DNA of 64,000 bases, taken from positions 5,962-69,961 of the forward strand of contig NZ_JAVDPZ010000021.1 of the NCBI RefSeq assembly GCF_031453995.1, in the 5' to 3' direction. Made by a program: the position numbers and the translations under genes. Below are positions 54,182 through 63,622 of this stretch, piece by piece. Source of the DNA: Nitrobacter vulgaris. Lineage in GTDB: Bacteria; Pseudomonadota; Alphaproteobacteria; Rhizobiales; Xanthobacteraceae. The notes below the pieces were generated by a model. It was not told the DNA's origin. It was given only the letters and a program-made list of their open reading frames with translations, and searched no databases. The first letter of the stretch is position 1; each line of letters opens with the position of its first letter.

Positions 54182-54319
54182 TCATAGTCGGGAAAGCTTA
54201 ATTAATCGTAAACGAACGAATTTCTTCAGCTTTTGTTTGCAGTTTGGGCAGGGCTCTCCCCGGTCATGCAGGCACCGGGGGAACCGGTCGGACCAATCCG
54301 GACCGAATACATCTTTCAA
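54182..54319 (-). CDS. Candidate 45-residue CxxC peptide coupled to DUF1192
   Basis: An in-frame TTG at 54319 overlaps the DUF1192 stop codon (TTGA) and opens 45 codons. The peptide contains CLHDRGEPCPNC, a possible zinc-knuckle-like CxxC with a preceding Cys/His, and ends very basic (KQKLKKFVRLRLIKLSRL). It lies between DUF1192 and its terminator, so it would be in the same message. No family recognised; it may be chance. Confidence 0.25.
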   Translation of the reverse strand: MKDVFGPDWSDRFPRCLHDRGEPCPNCKQKLKKFVRLRLIKLSRL

Positions 54320-54504
54320 GACTTGAAAAAACGGTCAGCCGCATCCTTCGAGGCGCGCTTCTTCACTTCAGCCGCCCGCAGGCGCTGGATCTCGGCCGTC
54401 AGCAACGCGATACGGTCCTCGAGTTCGTTCACCGAAAGCAGCGAGAGATCCTGCCCGATGTCATGCGTGATCTTTTTCCTGGGTTCGTCGTCGTCGATGG
54501 TCAT
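54316..54504 (-). CDS. DUF1192 small coiled protein
   Basis: 62 residues: a charged N-terminus (MTIDDDEPRKKITHDIGQDL) and then a helix typical of DUF1192 (SLLSVNELEDRIALLTAEIQ) ending DAADRFFKS. The function is unknown; members are found in most alphaproteobacteria. It is transcribed away from the quinone oxidoreductase gene (divergent, 217 bases apart) and is followed by a strong terminator. Confidence 0.85.
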   Translation of the reverse strand: MTIDDDEPRKKITHDIGQDLSLLSVNELEDRIALLTAEIQRLRAAEVKKRASKDAADRFFKS

Positions 54505-54721
54505 GCGTCCGTCCCGCTGCGGCTCAAGAGCCCGTCGTCACAGGTTTTTTCCAGTTCGCGGCCGGCTGTCCAGAGCTTATTCGCTTCTCATGCAATCCGA
54601 GGCCCGACCGTGACGAGTTTGTTGGTGACGGACTTCTCACACGAATTGGTACGCACGTCGCTTGAAAACGCTATAGTCAGCGTCGGACCGTCTTTCCCGC
54701 GGTTTTCCCCGGTGACGACCC

Positions 54722-55720
54722 ATGGATAAGCCACCAGTGCAAATGACCGCCATCGGCATCAGCAAGCCCGGTGGCCCGGAGGTTCTTGTGCCGGAGATTC
54801 GTCCGGTTCCCTCACCCGGCACAAACGAAATCCTGATCAAGGTCGCGGTGGCCGGCGTCAACCGGCCGGATATCCTACAGCGCTCCGGCAGCTATCCCCC
54901 ACCACCCGGCGCCAGCGATCTGCCCGGCCTGGAAGTCGCTGGCGAGATAGCTGCGCTTGGCGAAGGCGCGAGCAAGTATCAACTCGGCGACAAAGTGATG
55001 TCGCTGGTCTCGGGCGGCGGATACGCACAATACTGCGTCGCGCATGAGTCGATCGCGATGCCGATCCCTCTCGGGTTCTCCATGATTGAAGCCGGCGCTA
55101 CACCGGAAACCCTGATGACGGTGTGGCACAATGTGTTCGAACGCGGCGCATTGAAAGCAGGCGAGACGTTGCTGATACACGGCGGTTCATCGGGCATCGG
55201 CACTATGGCGATTCAACTCGCCAAGGCGTTCGGTGCAAGGACGATCGTGACCGTCGGATCAAAGGAGAAGGCCGACGCCTGTCTTAGCCTTGGTGCCGAT
55301 CACGCCATCAACTACAAACTCCAGGATTTCGTCGCGGAGGTGAAGGCGATGACGGCCGGCGCAGGCGCCAATCTCATCCTCGATATGGTCGGCGGCGACT
55401 ACATCGAGAAGAACTATGATGCCGCCGCGCTCGAGGGCCGCATCGTGCAGATCGCATTTCTCAATGGTGCGAAGGCAACCGTTAATTTCGCCAGGCTGAT
55501 GATGAAGCGGCTGCACCATACCGGTTCGACGCTGCGGCCGCGGTCGGTTGCAGACAAGGCCTTGATGGTCGGCGCCATCGAAGCCAAAGTGCTGCCCTTG
55601 ATGCACGAGGGACGAATCAAGCCGCTGATCGACAGCAGCTTCCCGCTCGACAAGGCAGCGGAAGCTCATCGGCGGATGGAAACCAGCGCGCATGTGGGCA
55701 AAATTGTGTTGACAGTTTAG
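54722..55720 (+). CDS. NAD(P)H:quinone oxidoreductase, PIG3 family
   Basis: 332 residues of the zinc-independent medium-chain dehydrogenase/reductase class (QOR/TP53I3-like). Features: MTAIGISKPGGPEVLVPEIR, GVNRPDILQRSGSYPPPPGA, LPGLEVAGEIAALGEG, the cofactor motif IHGGSSGIGTMAIQLAKAFG and ATVNFARLMMKRLHHTGSTL. The family reduces quinones with one or two electrons and preferentially uses NADPH. It is divergent from DUF1192. No ribosome site is obvious, but the ATG at 54722 fits the family start. Confidence 0.92.
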   Translation: MDKPPVQMTAIGISKPGGPEVLVPEIRPVPSPGTNEILIKVAVAGVNRPDILQRSGSYPPPPGASDLPGLEVAGEIAALGEGASKYQLGDKVMSLVSGGGYAQYCVAHESIAMPIPLGFSMIEAGATPETLMTVWHNVFERGALKAGETLLIHGGSSGIGTMAIQLAKAFGARTIVTVGSKEKADACLSLGADHAINYKLQDFVAEVKAMTAGAGANLILDMVGGDYIEKNYDAAALEGRIVQIAFLNGAKATVNFARLMMKRLHHTGSTLRPRSVADKALMVGAIEAKVLPLMHEGRIKPLIDSSFPLDKAAEAHRRMETSAHVGKIVLTV

Positions 55721-55834
55721 ATTCCTGCGAACCTGCGGGAGCCTATAATTCCTTTTGAAATTATGTCATCTATCTCGCGCGGTCGGCTGGTTCGGCGAGA
55801 GCAGGTGACGGGTTTGCACGGGTTCGCTTTCATT

Positions 55835-55879
55835 TCTGTGGCGTCCAGGTCTGTGACGTCCAGGTCTGTGACTTCCAGG
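55835..55879. repeat. Tandem 15-bp repeat, three copies
   Basis: TCTGTGGCGTCCAGG, TCTGTGACGTCCAGG and TCTGTGACTTCCAGG follow each other without gaps, in the leader about 70 bases before the GGDEF-EAL gene at 55948. On the minus strand it reads as a repeated LDVTD peptide, but no gene is supported there. Confidence 0.85.
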
Positions 55880-55947
55880 ATCGTCTCGGCGCGGATCTCA
55901 ATCTCCTCCCGCGCAAAAAGGCGGGACTGTATGTTGAACATGAGGAA

Positions 55948-58830
55948 ATGACATTGCGTGCGATCAGGTGGCTTGCGTGTCTTTCGCTGGCCCTCATGAT
56001 TTTCGTCGCGGCATCGCCGGCACGCGCAGTCGACGCCGTCAGCGTCCGCAGCGACGCGCCCGCCATCGACCTCACCGCCATCCTCGATCATCAGCACAGC
56101 GACTCAGACCGCATTCAAGTCTCGACCGCGCCCGGCACCGACGGTATCATTCGCCGCATCGAGGTGCGCGCGCGGGAAGGCGGCCAGCACTGGGTCGTTT
56201 TCGCGCTTGCCAACAACACCGACGATCAACTGGATCGTTTGATCGTCGCACCGCATTACCGCCTCGTGTCTTCGGGACTGCTCTGGCCGGATCTCGGACA
56301 ATCGCGCATCGCGACCATCACGCCATCGACCGGTGATCGTCCGGAGCGGCAGGAGAGCGCCACCGCCGACGTCTTCCGCATCACGCTCGATCCGGGCGCA
56401 GTCATTACTTTCGTCATGGAACTGCGCACCGACAAGCTGCCGCAGCTTTATCTCTGGGAGCCCGACGCCTACAAGGACAAGGTCAATTCCTTCACCTTGT
56501 ATCAGGGCATCGTCATCGGCATCTCCGGGTTGCTGGCGCTGGTGCTGACCATCCTGTTCGTGGTCAAGGGAAGCATCATGTTTCCTGCCGCCGCGGCGCT
56601 TGCCTGGGCGGTGCTGGTTTATATCGGCGTCGATTTCGGCTTCTGGGGCAAGGTACTGGACATGTCGGCCGGTGCTGAACGGGTCTGGCGCGCCTCGGGC
56701 GAGGCGATTCTCGCGGCAACGCTGCTCGTATTCCTATTCGCCTATCTCAATCTCAATCGCTGGCACGTCCGCTATTCGCATATCACCCTTGGCTGGCTGG
56801 CTTTCCTCGGCTCTCTGGTGGCGCTTGCCCTGTTCGATCCGGCGGTGGCCTCCGGTATCGCGCGGATGTCGCTCGCCCTGATCGCCATATTCGGCTTCGG
56901 ACTGATCGTCTATCTCGCGGTTCACGGCTTTGATCGCGCCGTATTGCTGATCCCGACCTGGTTCCTGTTGGTGGTTTGGGTCAGCGCCGCCGGAATGGCG
57001 ATCGAAGGCAAAGTCATCAACGACATCGTCGGCCCCGCCCTGCTCGGCGGCCTCGTGCTGATCGTGATGCTGATCGGATTCACGGTAATGCAGCATGCTT
57101 TCGCTGGCGGAGGCAGCACCTCGGGCGTCGTATCCGACGTCGAGCGCCGCGCTCTCGCGTTGACCGGCGCGGGTGATCTGGTTTGGGACTGGGACGTCTC
57201 CGCCGACAAGGTCTTCACCAGTCCCGAGACCGAAAGCCTGCTCGGCCTGAAACGCGGAGCGCTCGGGGGTCCGGCGGCGACCTGGCTGGAGGTACTGCAT
57301 CCGCTCGATCAGGACCGGTTCCGCGCGGCGCTGGACAGCGTACTCGAACAGCGTCGGGGACGGCTTGTGCAGGACTTCCGGCTGCGCATGTCCGACGGCC
57401 ACTTCATGTGGTTCGCACTGAAAGCGCGCCCGGTGGTCGGGTCCGACGGCGAGGTTTCACGCGTGGTCGGAACTCTCACCGATGTCACCGAGACCAGGAA
57501 AGCCGAGGAGCGGATGCTCCACGATTCGGTGCACGACAACCTGACCGGCCTTCCAAATCGCAAGCTTTTCATCGACCGTCTCAACGCGGTCGCGACCTTC
57601 GCCAAGACCATGCCGAGCCTGCGGCCGACCCTGATGGTAATCGACCTCGACCGTTTCAAGCAGGTCAACGATTCCGTTGGTATCGCGGTCGGGGATTCGA
57701 TCCTGCTGACGCTGGCACGGCGGTTGACGCGCATCCTGAAACCACAGGATACGCTGGCGCGACTTTCCGGCGACCAGTTCGGCCTCATCCTGTTGTCGGA
57801 GCAGGACCCGCCCCGCATCACCGCGTTCGCCGAAACCATCCGCAAGACCATCCGCGCTCCGATCACCTTCAATGACCGCGAAATCTTCCTGACCGCGTCG
57901 ATCGGTCTCGCGCTGAGTGACCCTCAGACGCAATTGACGGAGGAGATCATCAAGGATGCTGAACTTGCGATGTACCATTCCAAACGGATCGGCGGCGATC
58001 GGATCGACGTTTACAAACCCGCGATGCGCGCCCGGAAAAACGATCGGCTATCGCTCGAGTCGGAGTTGCGGCGCGCCATCGAACGGCGTGAGATCGCCAT
58101 CCTGTACCAGCCTATCGTCCGGCTGGAGGACCGCTCGATCGCGGGTTTCGAAGCGCTGGCACGGTGGGATCACCCCAAGCTTGGGCGGATGGCGCCGGAC
58201 GAATTCATCACCATCGCCGAGGAAGCCGGCCTGATTGTCGATCTCGGGACGTTCGTGATGGACCAGACCACGCGCCAACTCGCGGTCTGGCAGCGCACTA
58301 TCCGGTCGCAACCACCGATTTTCGCCAGCGTCAACGTCTCTTCGCGCCAATTGCTGCGGCATGATCTGATCCACGACATCCGCTCTGTGCTGTCGCGCTC
58401 ATCAATCGCGCGCGGCACACTGAAGCTTGAACTGACAGAATCGCTGGTCATGGAAAATCCCGAACATGCAGCGCAGATGCTGCAACGAATTCGCGAACTT
58501 GGCGTCGGGCTCTCGCTTGACGATTTCGGTACGGGCTATTCCTCGCTATCGTACCTGCAGCGTTTCCCGCTCGACACCATCAAGATCGACCAATCGTTCG
58601 TGCGCACCACAACGCGGGGCACGCGGCCTGTCATTCTCAAGTCGATCATCGCAATGGCGCACGATCTCAGCATGGATGTTGTCGCCGAAGGCGCTGAAAC
58701 CGACTCTGATGCGGTAGAACTCTATCAGATGGGCTGCGAATACGCGCAAGGCTTCGCATTCGGCGAGCCGATGGACGCCGATGCGACGATGCGGCTCCTG
58801 GCCCAGGAGCGGCTTGAGGCGGCAAGCTGA
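55948..58830 (+). CDS. 7TM GGDEF-EAL protein with degenerate GGDEF
   Basis: 960 residues. A signal peptide (WLACLSLALMIFVAASPARA) is followed by a periplasmic sensor domain (about 30-180), then seven membrane segments (about 185-400), the 7TMR-DISM layout. A PAS domain (about 410-540) precedes a cyclase domain whose motif reads LSGDQF (about 606-611) in place of GGDEF, so cyclase activity is unlikely. The EAL domain is intact (GFEALARWDHP at about 733-743, ELTESLVME, DDFGTGYSSLSYL, VAEGAET), suggesting a c-di-GMP phosphodiesterase. The start ATG lies right before the signal peptide. A 15-bp tandem repeat is in the leader. Confidence 0.92.
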   Translation: MTLRAIRWLACLSLALMIFVAASPARAVDAVSVRSDAPAIDLTAILDHQHSDSDRIQVSTAPGTDGIIRRIEVRAREGGQHWVVFALANNTDDQLDRLIVAPHYRLVSSGLLWPDLGQSRIATITPSTGDRPERQESATADVFRITLDPGAVITFVMELRTDKLPQLYLWEPDAYKDKVNSFTLYQGIVIGISGLLALVLTILFVVKGSIMFPAAAALAWAVLVYIGVDFGFWGKVLDMSAGAERVWRASGEAILAATLLVFLFAYLNLNRWHVRYSHITLGWLAFLGSLVALALFDPAVASGIARMSLALIAIFGFGLIVYLAVHGFDRAVLLIPTWFLLVVWVSAAGMAIEGKVINDIVGPALLGGLVLIVMLIGFTVMQHAFAGGGSTSGVVSDVERRALALTGAGDLVWDWDVSADKVFTSPETESLLGLKRGALGGPAATWLEVLHPLDQDRFRAALDSVLEQRRGRLVQDFRLRMSDGHFMWFALKARPVVGSDGEVSRVVGTLTDVTETRKAEERMLHDSVHDNLTGLPNRKLFIDRLNAVATFAKTMPSLRPTLMVIDLDRFKQVNDSVGIAVGDSILLTLARRLTRILKPQDTLARLSGDQFGLILLSEQDPPRITAFAETIRKTIRAPITFNDREIFLTASIGLALSDPQTQLTEEIIKDAELAMYHSKRIGGDRIDVYKPAMRARKNDRLSLESELRRAIERREIAILYQPIVRLEDRSIAGFEALARWDHPKLGRMAPDEFITIAEEAGLIVDLGTFVMDQTTRQLAVWQRTIRSQPPIFASVNVSSRQLLRHDLIHDIRSVLSRSSIARGTLKLELTESLVMENPEHAAQMLQRIRELGVGLSLDDFGTGYSSLSYLQRFPLDTIKIDQSFVRTTTRGTRPVILKSIIAMAHDLSMDVVAEGAETDSDAVELYQMGCEYAQGFAFGEPMDADATMRLLAQERLEAAS

Positions 58831-58874
58831 GATCGGCCAATGCGCAACGCCCGAAAGGCAAAACCTCGGCTCGC

Positions 58875-59525
58875 TCAGGCGTGACCGGCTTCGTTCGACA
58901 ACATGCCCGGATCGATGCCGATCTTGTGCAGCGCGCGAGTATATTTATCCTCGATATCGTGGCCGAAGATCAGGTCCTGATCAGCCGGGCAGTGCAACCA
59001 TCCGTTGTCCTGGATTTCCGTCTCCAGCTGACCCGGCGCCCAGCCGGCATAACCAAGCGCCAGGATCGCGTGTTTTGGGCCGGTGCCTTTGGCAATAGCT
59101 TCCAAAATATCGAGCGTCGCGGTCAGGCAGATGCCCTCGTCAATGGGCAGCGTCGCATCTTCGATGAAGAAATCGCTCGAGTGCAGAACGAAGCCGCGGC
59201 CGGTTTCGACCGGGCCGCCTTTCATCACTTTCATCGTCTCGGCGGTTTCCGGCAGCTTGATCTGGTCGGTTCGCTTGATGATGTCGAGTTGCACCAGCAA
59301 ATCAGTGAAGTCGACGCTTCCGGCAGGGCGATTGAGGATAATACCCATCGCTCCCTCGGACGAGTGCGCGCAAACATAGATCACGGATCGTGCGAACCGC
59401 TCATCTTCCATCACCGGCATAGCAATCAGCAGCTGGCCGTCGAGATAGTTGCGGTCATCAGTCTCCGTGTCTGCATCGTCGGCGTGACGACGGTCCCTGC
59501 CAGGCCCTTTACGCGCTGGATTCAT
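58875..59525 (-). CDS. YqgE/AlgH family protein (DUF179)
   Basis: 216 residues from the ATG at 59525; a TTG two codons upstream is possible. The basic N-terminus (NPARKGPGRDRRHADDAD) is followed by the DUF179 domain: YLDGQLLIAMPVMEDERFAR, GAMGIILNRPAGSVDF, KGGPVETGRGFVLHSSD and HAILALGYAGWAPGQLETEI. The family is widespread; AlgH was once linked to alginate regulation, but its molecular role is unclear. GAGGG lies upstream. It is convergent with the GGDEF-EAL gene (44 bases between stops). Confidence 0.92.
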   Translation of the reverse strand: MNPARKGPGRDRRHADDADTETDDRNYLDGQLLIAMPVMEDERFARSVIYVCAHSSEGAMGIILNRPAGSVDFTDLLVQLDIIKRTDQIKLPETAETMKVMKGGPVETGRGFVLHSSDFFIEDATLPIDEGICLTATLDILEAIAKGTGPKHAILALGYAGWAPGQLETEIQDNGWLHCPADQDLIFGHDIEDKYTRALHKIGIDPGMLSNEAGHA

Positions 59526-59664
59526 CAGCAAACGACCCTCATGTTACCCTTCCATCCTGATATTGGGCGCCCATTCTGTCAATCAACCATCCCGCCACGG
59601 CTAAACAGCACATCACAAGCAATTCAATAGTTTGGCTTCGGAGCAACCTGTAAAAAGACGCTGC

Positions 59665-60507
59665 ATGATCATCAAAGTTCCTCTTTACGCGGTGCCCTGC
59701 GTTGCGGTCGCATTGCTGGGTTGTGCGCTTTCAATTCCTGCGACGGCCCAAGATTCCTCGCCATGGCAGCAAGGCAGCCACGCCGCCGTCCGCCTGCTCG
59801 CGGGCTCGCGCAGCGGAGCGGTACTGCTCGGTGGCATCGCGTTTCAGCTCGAGCCGGGTTGGAAAACCTTCTGGCGGACACCGGGCGACTCGGGCGTGCC
59901 GCCGCGGTTTGACTTCTCAAGGTCGGACAACGTCGATGCTGTGACTGTGCTGTGGCCCGCGCCATCGAAATTTCCCGACGGCGCGGGCGGTCATGCGCTC
60001 GGCTACAAGGAGCAGATCGTGCTGCCGTTGCGGATCGCAGCTACCAATGCCGAGAAACCGATCACGCTGCGCGCAACCGTCAATTTCGCGGTATGCGCCA
60101 AGCTGTGCATTCCCGCCGAAGCCACTATGGAGCTTGCTTTCGCCAGCGTCGCCAGCGCAGAGGACAGCGCGCTTGCCGCGGCGCTCGATATGGTGCCAAA
60201 GCCGGCCCGGATCGGGGACCCTAATCCCTTGACGATTCGCGACGTCAGGCGCGACGAGAAATCCACGGTGATCGTCGATGTCGCAACCTCAAATCCCAGG
60301 GACGAGGTCAACCTGTTCGTCGAAGGCCCGACGCCGGACTGGTCGCTGCCGATCCCGACCCGGCACGAGCACGCGCCGCGCGGGGTGAAACGATTTTCAT
60401 TCAAGCTCGACGGCCTACCGGCGAACGCGAATGCTGAAGGCGCCGCGTTGAAGCTGACTCTGGTCGGCGACAAGAGCGCCTATGAATTCAATATCAATCT
60501 GAATTGA
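59665..60507 (+). CDS. Periplasmic DsbD N-terminal-like thiol-disulfide protein
   Basis: 280 residues from the ATG at 59665 (a TTG at 59632 is in frame). A signal peptide (VPCVAVALLGCALSIPATAQ) precedes an immunoglobulin-like domain resembling the DsbD alpha domain: GIAFQLEPGWKTFWRTPGD, WPAPSKFPDGAGGHALGYKE and the Cys pair in FAVCAKLCIPAEATMEL. No DsbD transmembrane part follows. This stand-alone form is common in alphaproteobacteria and may take electrons from CcdA or DsbD. The redox partner is unknown. Confidence 0.85.
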   Translation: MIIKVPLYAVPCVAVALLGCALSIPATAQDSSPWQQGSHAAVRLLAGSRSGAVLLGGIAFQLEPGWKTFWRTPGDSGVPPRFDFSRSDNVDAVTVLWPAPSKFPDGAGGHALGYKEQIVLPLRIAATNAEKPITLRATVNFAVCAKLCIPAEATMELAFASVASAEDSALAAALDMVPKPARIGDPNPLTIRDVRRDEKSTVIVDVATSNPRDEVNLFVEGPTPDWSLPIPTRHEHAPRGVKRFSFKLDGLPANANAEGAALKLTLVGDKSAYEFNINLN

Positions 60508-60623
60508 TGGCGAACCGTCACAGGCGATGCAAGCCTATCTGTTTCACCCAACAGAATCTTAAGGAATCGTTGCTTAAGTCCGGATCATGGCGCGCTTCCC
60601 GCGCCGAGGATTTCGCCGTGGCC

Positions 60624-61997
60624 ATGACGGACACCCAACCCGCCCCTGCGAAGCGATCGCCCTTACTGACCGGACGATTGCGCGCAATAATGGGAGGTTC
60701 GAGCGAGGCTTCGCTGACCAAGCGGCTCGCCGGCACGATCTTCATCATCCGGGTCATAAGCGCCGGCCTTGCATACGTGGCGCAAATCCTTCTCGCGCGG
60801 TGGATGGGCGGTTCCGACTACGGCGTCTATGTGTATGTCTGGACCTGGGTTCTGCTGCTCGGCAGCATGATGGATTTCGGCATCTCGGCCTCGGCGCAGA
60901 AGATCATTCCGGAATATCGCGCGAGCGGCGACGACGCACGGCTGCGCGGATTCCTGAGCGGCAGCCGCTGGATGACATTCATCGTTGCCTCGCTGGTCTC
61001 GATATCGCTCGCGGCCCTGGTCAGAGTACTGTCGCCGTGGATCGATGCGGCGACGGTCGTGCCGCTTTATGTCGGCTGCCTGACGCTACCGGCATTCGTG
61101 GTCGCCAACACCCAGGACGGCATTGCGCGTTCCCACGATTGGATGCGGCTCGGACTGATGCCCCAGTTCATCGTGCGGCAATCGCTGATTATCGGCTTCA
61201 CCGCCGGCGCTTTCGCGCTGGGATTTCACCTCAGCGCCACCGTCGCCATGCTGGCCAGCGTAGCGGCGGTCTGGATTGCCATGATCGGCCAGATGATCGT
61301 ACTCAATCGCAGATTGGGCACGATCGTAGCGTCCGGGCCGAAGGTCCACGATTTTCGCGGCTGGCTCTCGGTCTCGTTGCCGATTTTGCTGGTCGAGAGC
61401 TTTTATCTCCTGTTGTCCTACACCGATGTACTCGTGCTGCAGCAGTTTCGCTCGTCGGAGGAGGTCGGCGTTTACTTCGCCGTCGTTAAAACCTTGGCGC
61501 TGGTGTCGTTCATTCACTACGCTATGTCGGCGACAACGGCGCACCGCTTCACTGAATATCATGCCGCAGGCGACCGCGAGCGGTTGGCGGCCTACCTCGC
61601 CCATGCGATCAAATGGACGTTCTGGCCCTCGCTTGCGGCAACGTTGGTGCTGCTCGCACTCGGCAAACCGATGCTGTGGCTATTCGGTCCGCAATTCGTC
61701 ACCGGCTACAGCATCATGTTCGTCGCCGCGATCGGGCTCGTGGTCCGTTCCGCCATCGGCCCGGTCGAACGGCTGCTCAACATGCTTGGCCATCAGCACG
61801 CCTGTGCATCCGCTTATGCGCTGGCTTTCGGCATGAACGTCGCGCTGTGCTTCGCGCTCGTCCCGCGCTACGGCGGCCATGGCGCCGCCGCCGCCACTTC
61901 AATCTCGCTCGCGTTCGAAACGGTCCTGCTGTTCTGGATCGTCCGCCGAAGACTCGGATTGCATGTGCTGGCGTTTGGAAAGCGGGCCTCTGTATAA
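60624..61997 (+). CDS. Polysaccharide flippase-like membrane protein (Wzx/MATE superfamily)
   Basis: 457 residues from the ATG at 60624; the frame is open from a TTG at 60504. About 12-14 membrane segments run through the chain, starting IFIIRVISAGLAYVAQILLA. Next come ARWMGGSDYGVYVYVWTWVL (typical of O-antigen flippases) and later SFYLLLSYTDVLVLQQFRS, with a final segment near FALVPRYGGHGAAAATSISL. Likely moves lipid-linked sugars across the inner membrane. No glycosyltransferase neighbours are present, so the substrate is open. Confidence 0.88.
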   Translation: MTDTQPAPAKRSPLLTGRLRAIMGGSSEASLTKRLAGTIFIIRVISAGLAYVAQILLARWMGGSDYGVYVYVWTWVLLLGSMMDFGISASAQKIIPEYRASGDDARLRGFLSGSRWMTFIVASLVSISLAALVRVLSPWIDAATVVPLYVGCLTLPAFVVANTQDGIARSHDWMRLGLMPQFIVRQSLIIGFTAGAFALGFHLSATVAMLASVAAVWIAMIGQMIVLNRRLGTIVASGPKVHDFRGWLSVSLPILLVESFYLLLSYTDVLVLQQFRSSEEVGVYFAVVKTLALVSFIHYAMSATTAHRFTEYHAAGDRERLAAYLAHAIKWTFWPSLAATLVLLALGKPMLWLFGPQFVTGYSIMFVAAIGLVVRSAIGPVERLLNMLGHQHACASAYALAFGMNVALCFALVPRYGGHGAAAATSISLAFETVLLFWIVRRRLGLHVLAFGKRASV

Positions 61998-62073
61998 AAA
62001 CGTCACCCCGTCGTGGCCGGATTTATTCCGGGGCATGGACGAAACAAATCCATCGTTCAGCGGAGAAGATTGC

Positions 62074-62862
62074 CTACGCTGCCGTCCAGCCGCCATCGAT
62101 CGACAGGTTGCTTCCGGTGATCTGAGCGGCATCGTCGCCGCAGAGATAGAGCGCCAGCGCGGCGACTTGCTCCACGGTGACGAACTGCTTGGTCGGTTGC
62201 GCCGCGAGCAGCACGTCGTCCACGACCTGCTCCCTGGTCAGGTTGCGCGCCCTCATGGTGTCGGGAATTTGTTTCTCGACCAGCGGCGTCCAGACATAGC
62301 CGGGGCTAATACAGTTGCAGGTGACTCTGTGCGGCGCGAGCTCAAGCGCCACCGTCTTGGTAAGGCCAGCAATTCCATGCTTGGCGGTCACATAGGCCGA
62401 CTTGAAGGGCGAGGCCACCAACGAATGCGCCGATGCGGTATTGATGATGCGACCCCAACCGCGTTTCTTCATGCCAGGCACGGCGGCGCGGATGGCATGG
62501 AAGGCCGACGACAGATTGATGGCGATGATCGCGTCCCACTTCTCGATGGGAAAGTCCTCGATCGGCGCAACGAACTGGATGCCCGCGTTGTTAACGAGGA
62601 TATCGACCGAGCCAAAGGTTGTTTCGCCCAGTTCGATCATGCCCGCAATTTCGGCGGGCTTAGTCATGTCGGCAGGCGAGTAGACCGCCTTGACCTTGAA
62701 CTCCGCCTCGATGCCAGAGCGTTCCTTGTCGATTTCTGCCGCAGTGCCAAGCCCATTGATCACGACATTAGCGCCGGCGCCGGCGAAGGCGCGGGCATAG
62801 GCCAGCCCTATGCCGCTGGTTGATCCGGTCACGACCGCGGTCTTGCCTTTCAAGTTCGTCAT
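62074..62862 (-). CDS. bdhA: 3-hydroxybutyrate dehydrogenase (SDR)
   Basis: 262 residues of the short-chain dehydrogenase fold: TGSTSGIGLAYARAFAGAG (cofactor), VDILVNNAGIQFV, the catalytic Ser in TASAHSLVASPF and Tyr-x3-Lys in SAYVTAKHGIAG. Close in pattern to D-beta-hydroxybutyrate dehydrogenases (FVAPIEDFPIEKWDAIIAIN), which oxidise D-3-hydroxybutyrate released from polyhydroxybutyrate to acetoacetate with NAD. The start is ATG at 62862. It is convergent with the flippase gene. Confidence 0.93.
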   Translation of the reverse strand: MTNLKGKTAVVTGSTSGIGLAYARAFAGAGANVVINGLGTAAEIDKERSGIEAEFKVKAVYSPADMTKPAEIAGMIELGETTFGSVDILVNNAGIQFVAPIEDFPIEKWDAIIAINLSSAFHAIRAAVPGMKKRGWGRIINTASAHSLVASPFKSAYVTAKHGIAGLTKTVALELAPHRVTCNCISPGYVWTPLVEKQIPDTMRARNLTREQVVDDVLLAAQPTKQFVTVEQVAALALYLCGDDAAQITGSNLSIDGGWTAA

Positions 62863-63034
62863 CGCCTTCTCCTGTCGGAACAGCGGATCATCGACGGCGG
62901 TGCTTCTATCAAATCACGGGCTCACAGTATCACCGCTCAAGCCGGCCCGCGGCGCCTCCACGCTAATGCGCCTGAGGCGGCACCGTGACGTCGGTTCGCG
63001 CTCGGGTCGCAGGCGACACCGCTCCACGCAGTCG

Positions 63035-63544
63035 TTATCGCGCGTCGGTGGACGCCAATACCAGCGTCCAGAACACCTTGTATTTGGTATCCGGAGCATA
63101 GGTCGCCGCGATGCCCAATTTCGTGACGCCGTTCTTGAGCATGTTGGCCCGATGCGGGGGCGAATCGCGCCAGCCCGAGAAGGCCTCGGCGAGGGTGTGG
63201 TAACCGGCACCGATATTCTCGACCGCCAGCGTTGCCGGATAGTTGGCCGCCGCCAGCCGCTTGGGCAGCGTTCCGGCAACGTCGTGATCCATTTTATTGC
63301 GTTTGGCCATCACCATCGATTGAGTTTCGGCGACTTTCATGAGTTCGGGATCAACCGTCACAGGACCAAGGCTGTTATTAGCGCGATAGCCGGAAATCAT
63401 GGAGGCCGCCACCGCGGCATCCAGCTTGGCTCCGCCATGGGCCATGTCGAGATAGAACGCCGGCTGCTCGTCAGACGGCGGTTTTTCCGTAACGCATCCG
63501 GCCACGGTCAGCAGGCCAAGAAGCACGGCAAAGGTGCGGATCAT
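63035..63544 (-). CDS. CAP/SCP-domain lipoprotein
   Basis: 169 residues. A lipoprotein signal ends LLTVAGC (Cys about residue 17). A CAP/SCP (PR-1-like) domain follows: ISGYRANNSLGPVTVDPELM, AENQ-type helix VAETQSMVMAKRNKMDHDVA with His, and NIGAGYHTLAEAFSGWRDSP and PHRANMLKNGVTKLGIAATY. Bacterial members are extracytoplasmic; the molecular function is generally unknown. It lies 172 bases upstream of bdhA on the same strand. Confidence 0.88.
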   Translation of the reverse strand: MIRTFAVLLGLLTVAGCVTEKPPSDEQPAFYLDMAHGGAKLDAAVAASMISGYRANNSLGPVTVDPELMKVAETQSMVMAKRNKMDHDVAGTLPKRLAAANYPATLAVENIGAGYHTLAEAFSGWRDSPPHRANMLKNGVTKLGIAATYAPDTKYKVFWTLVLASTDAR

Positions 63545-63622
63545 CCTCGTATCCCGAATCTGAAGTTCTGCACTGCGCCCTTCGAACTTCGGATTCGAAA
63601 GGGCGCGAGCAACTAATACTTG

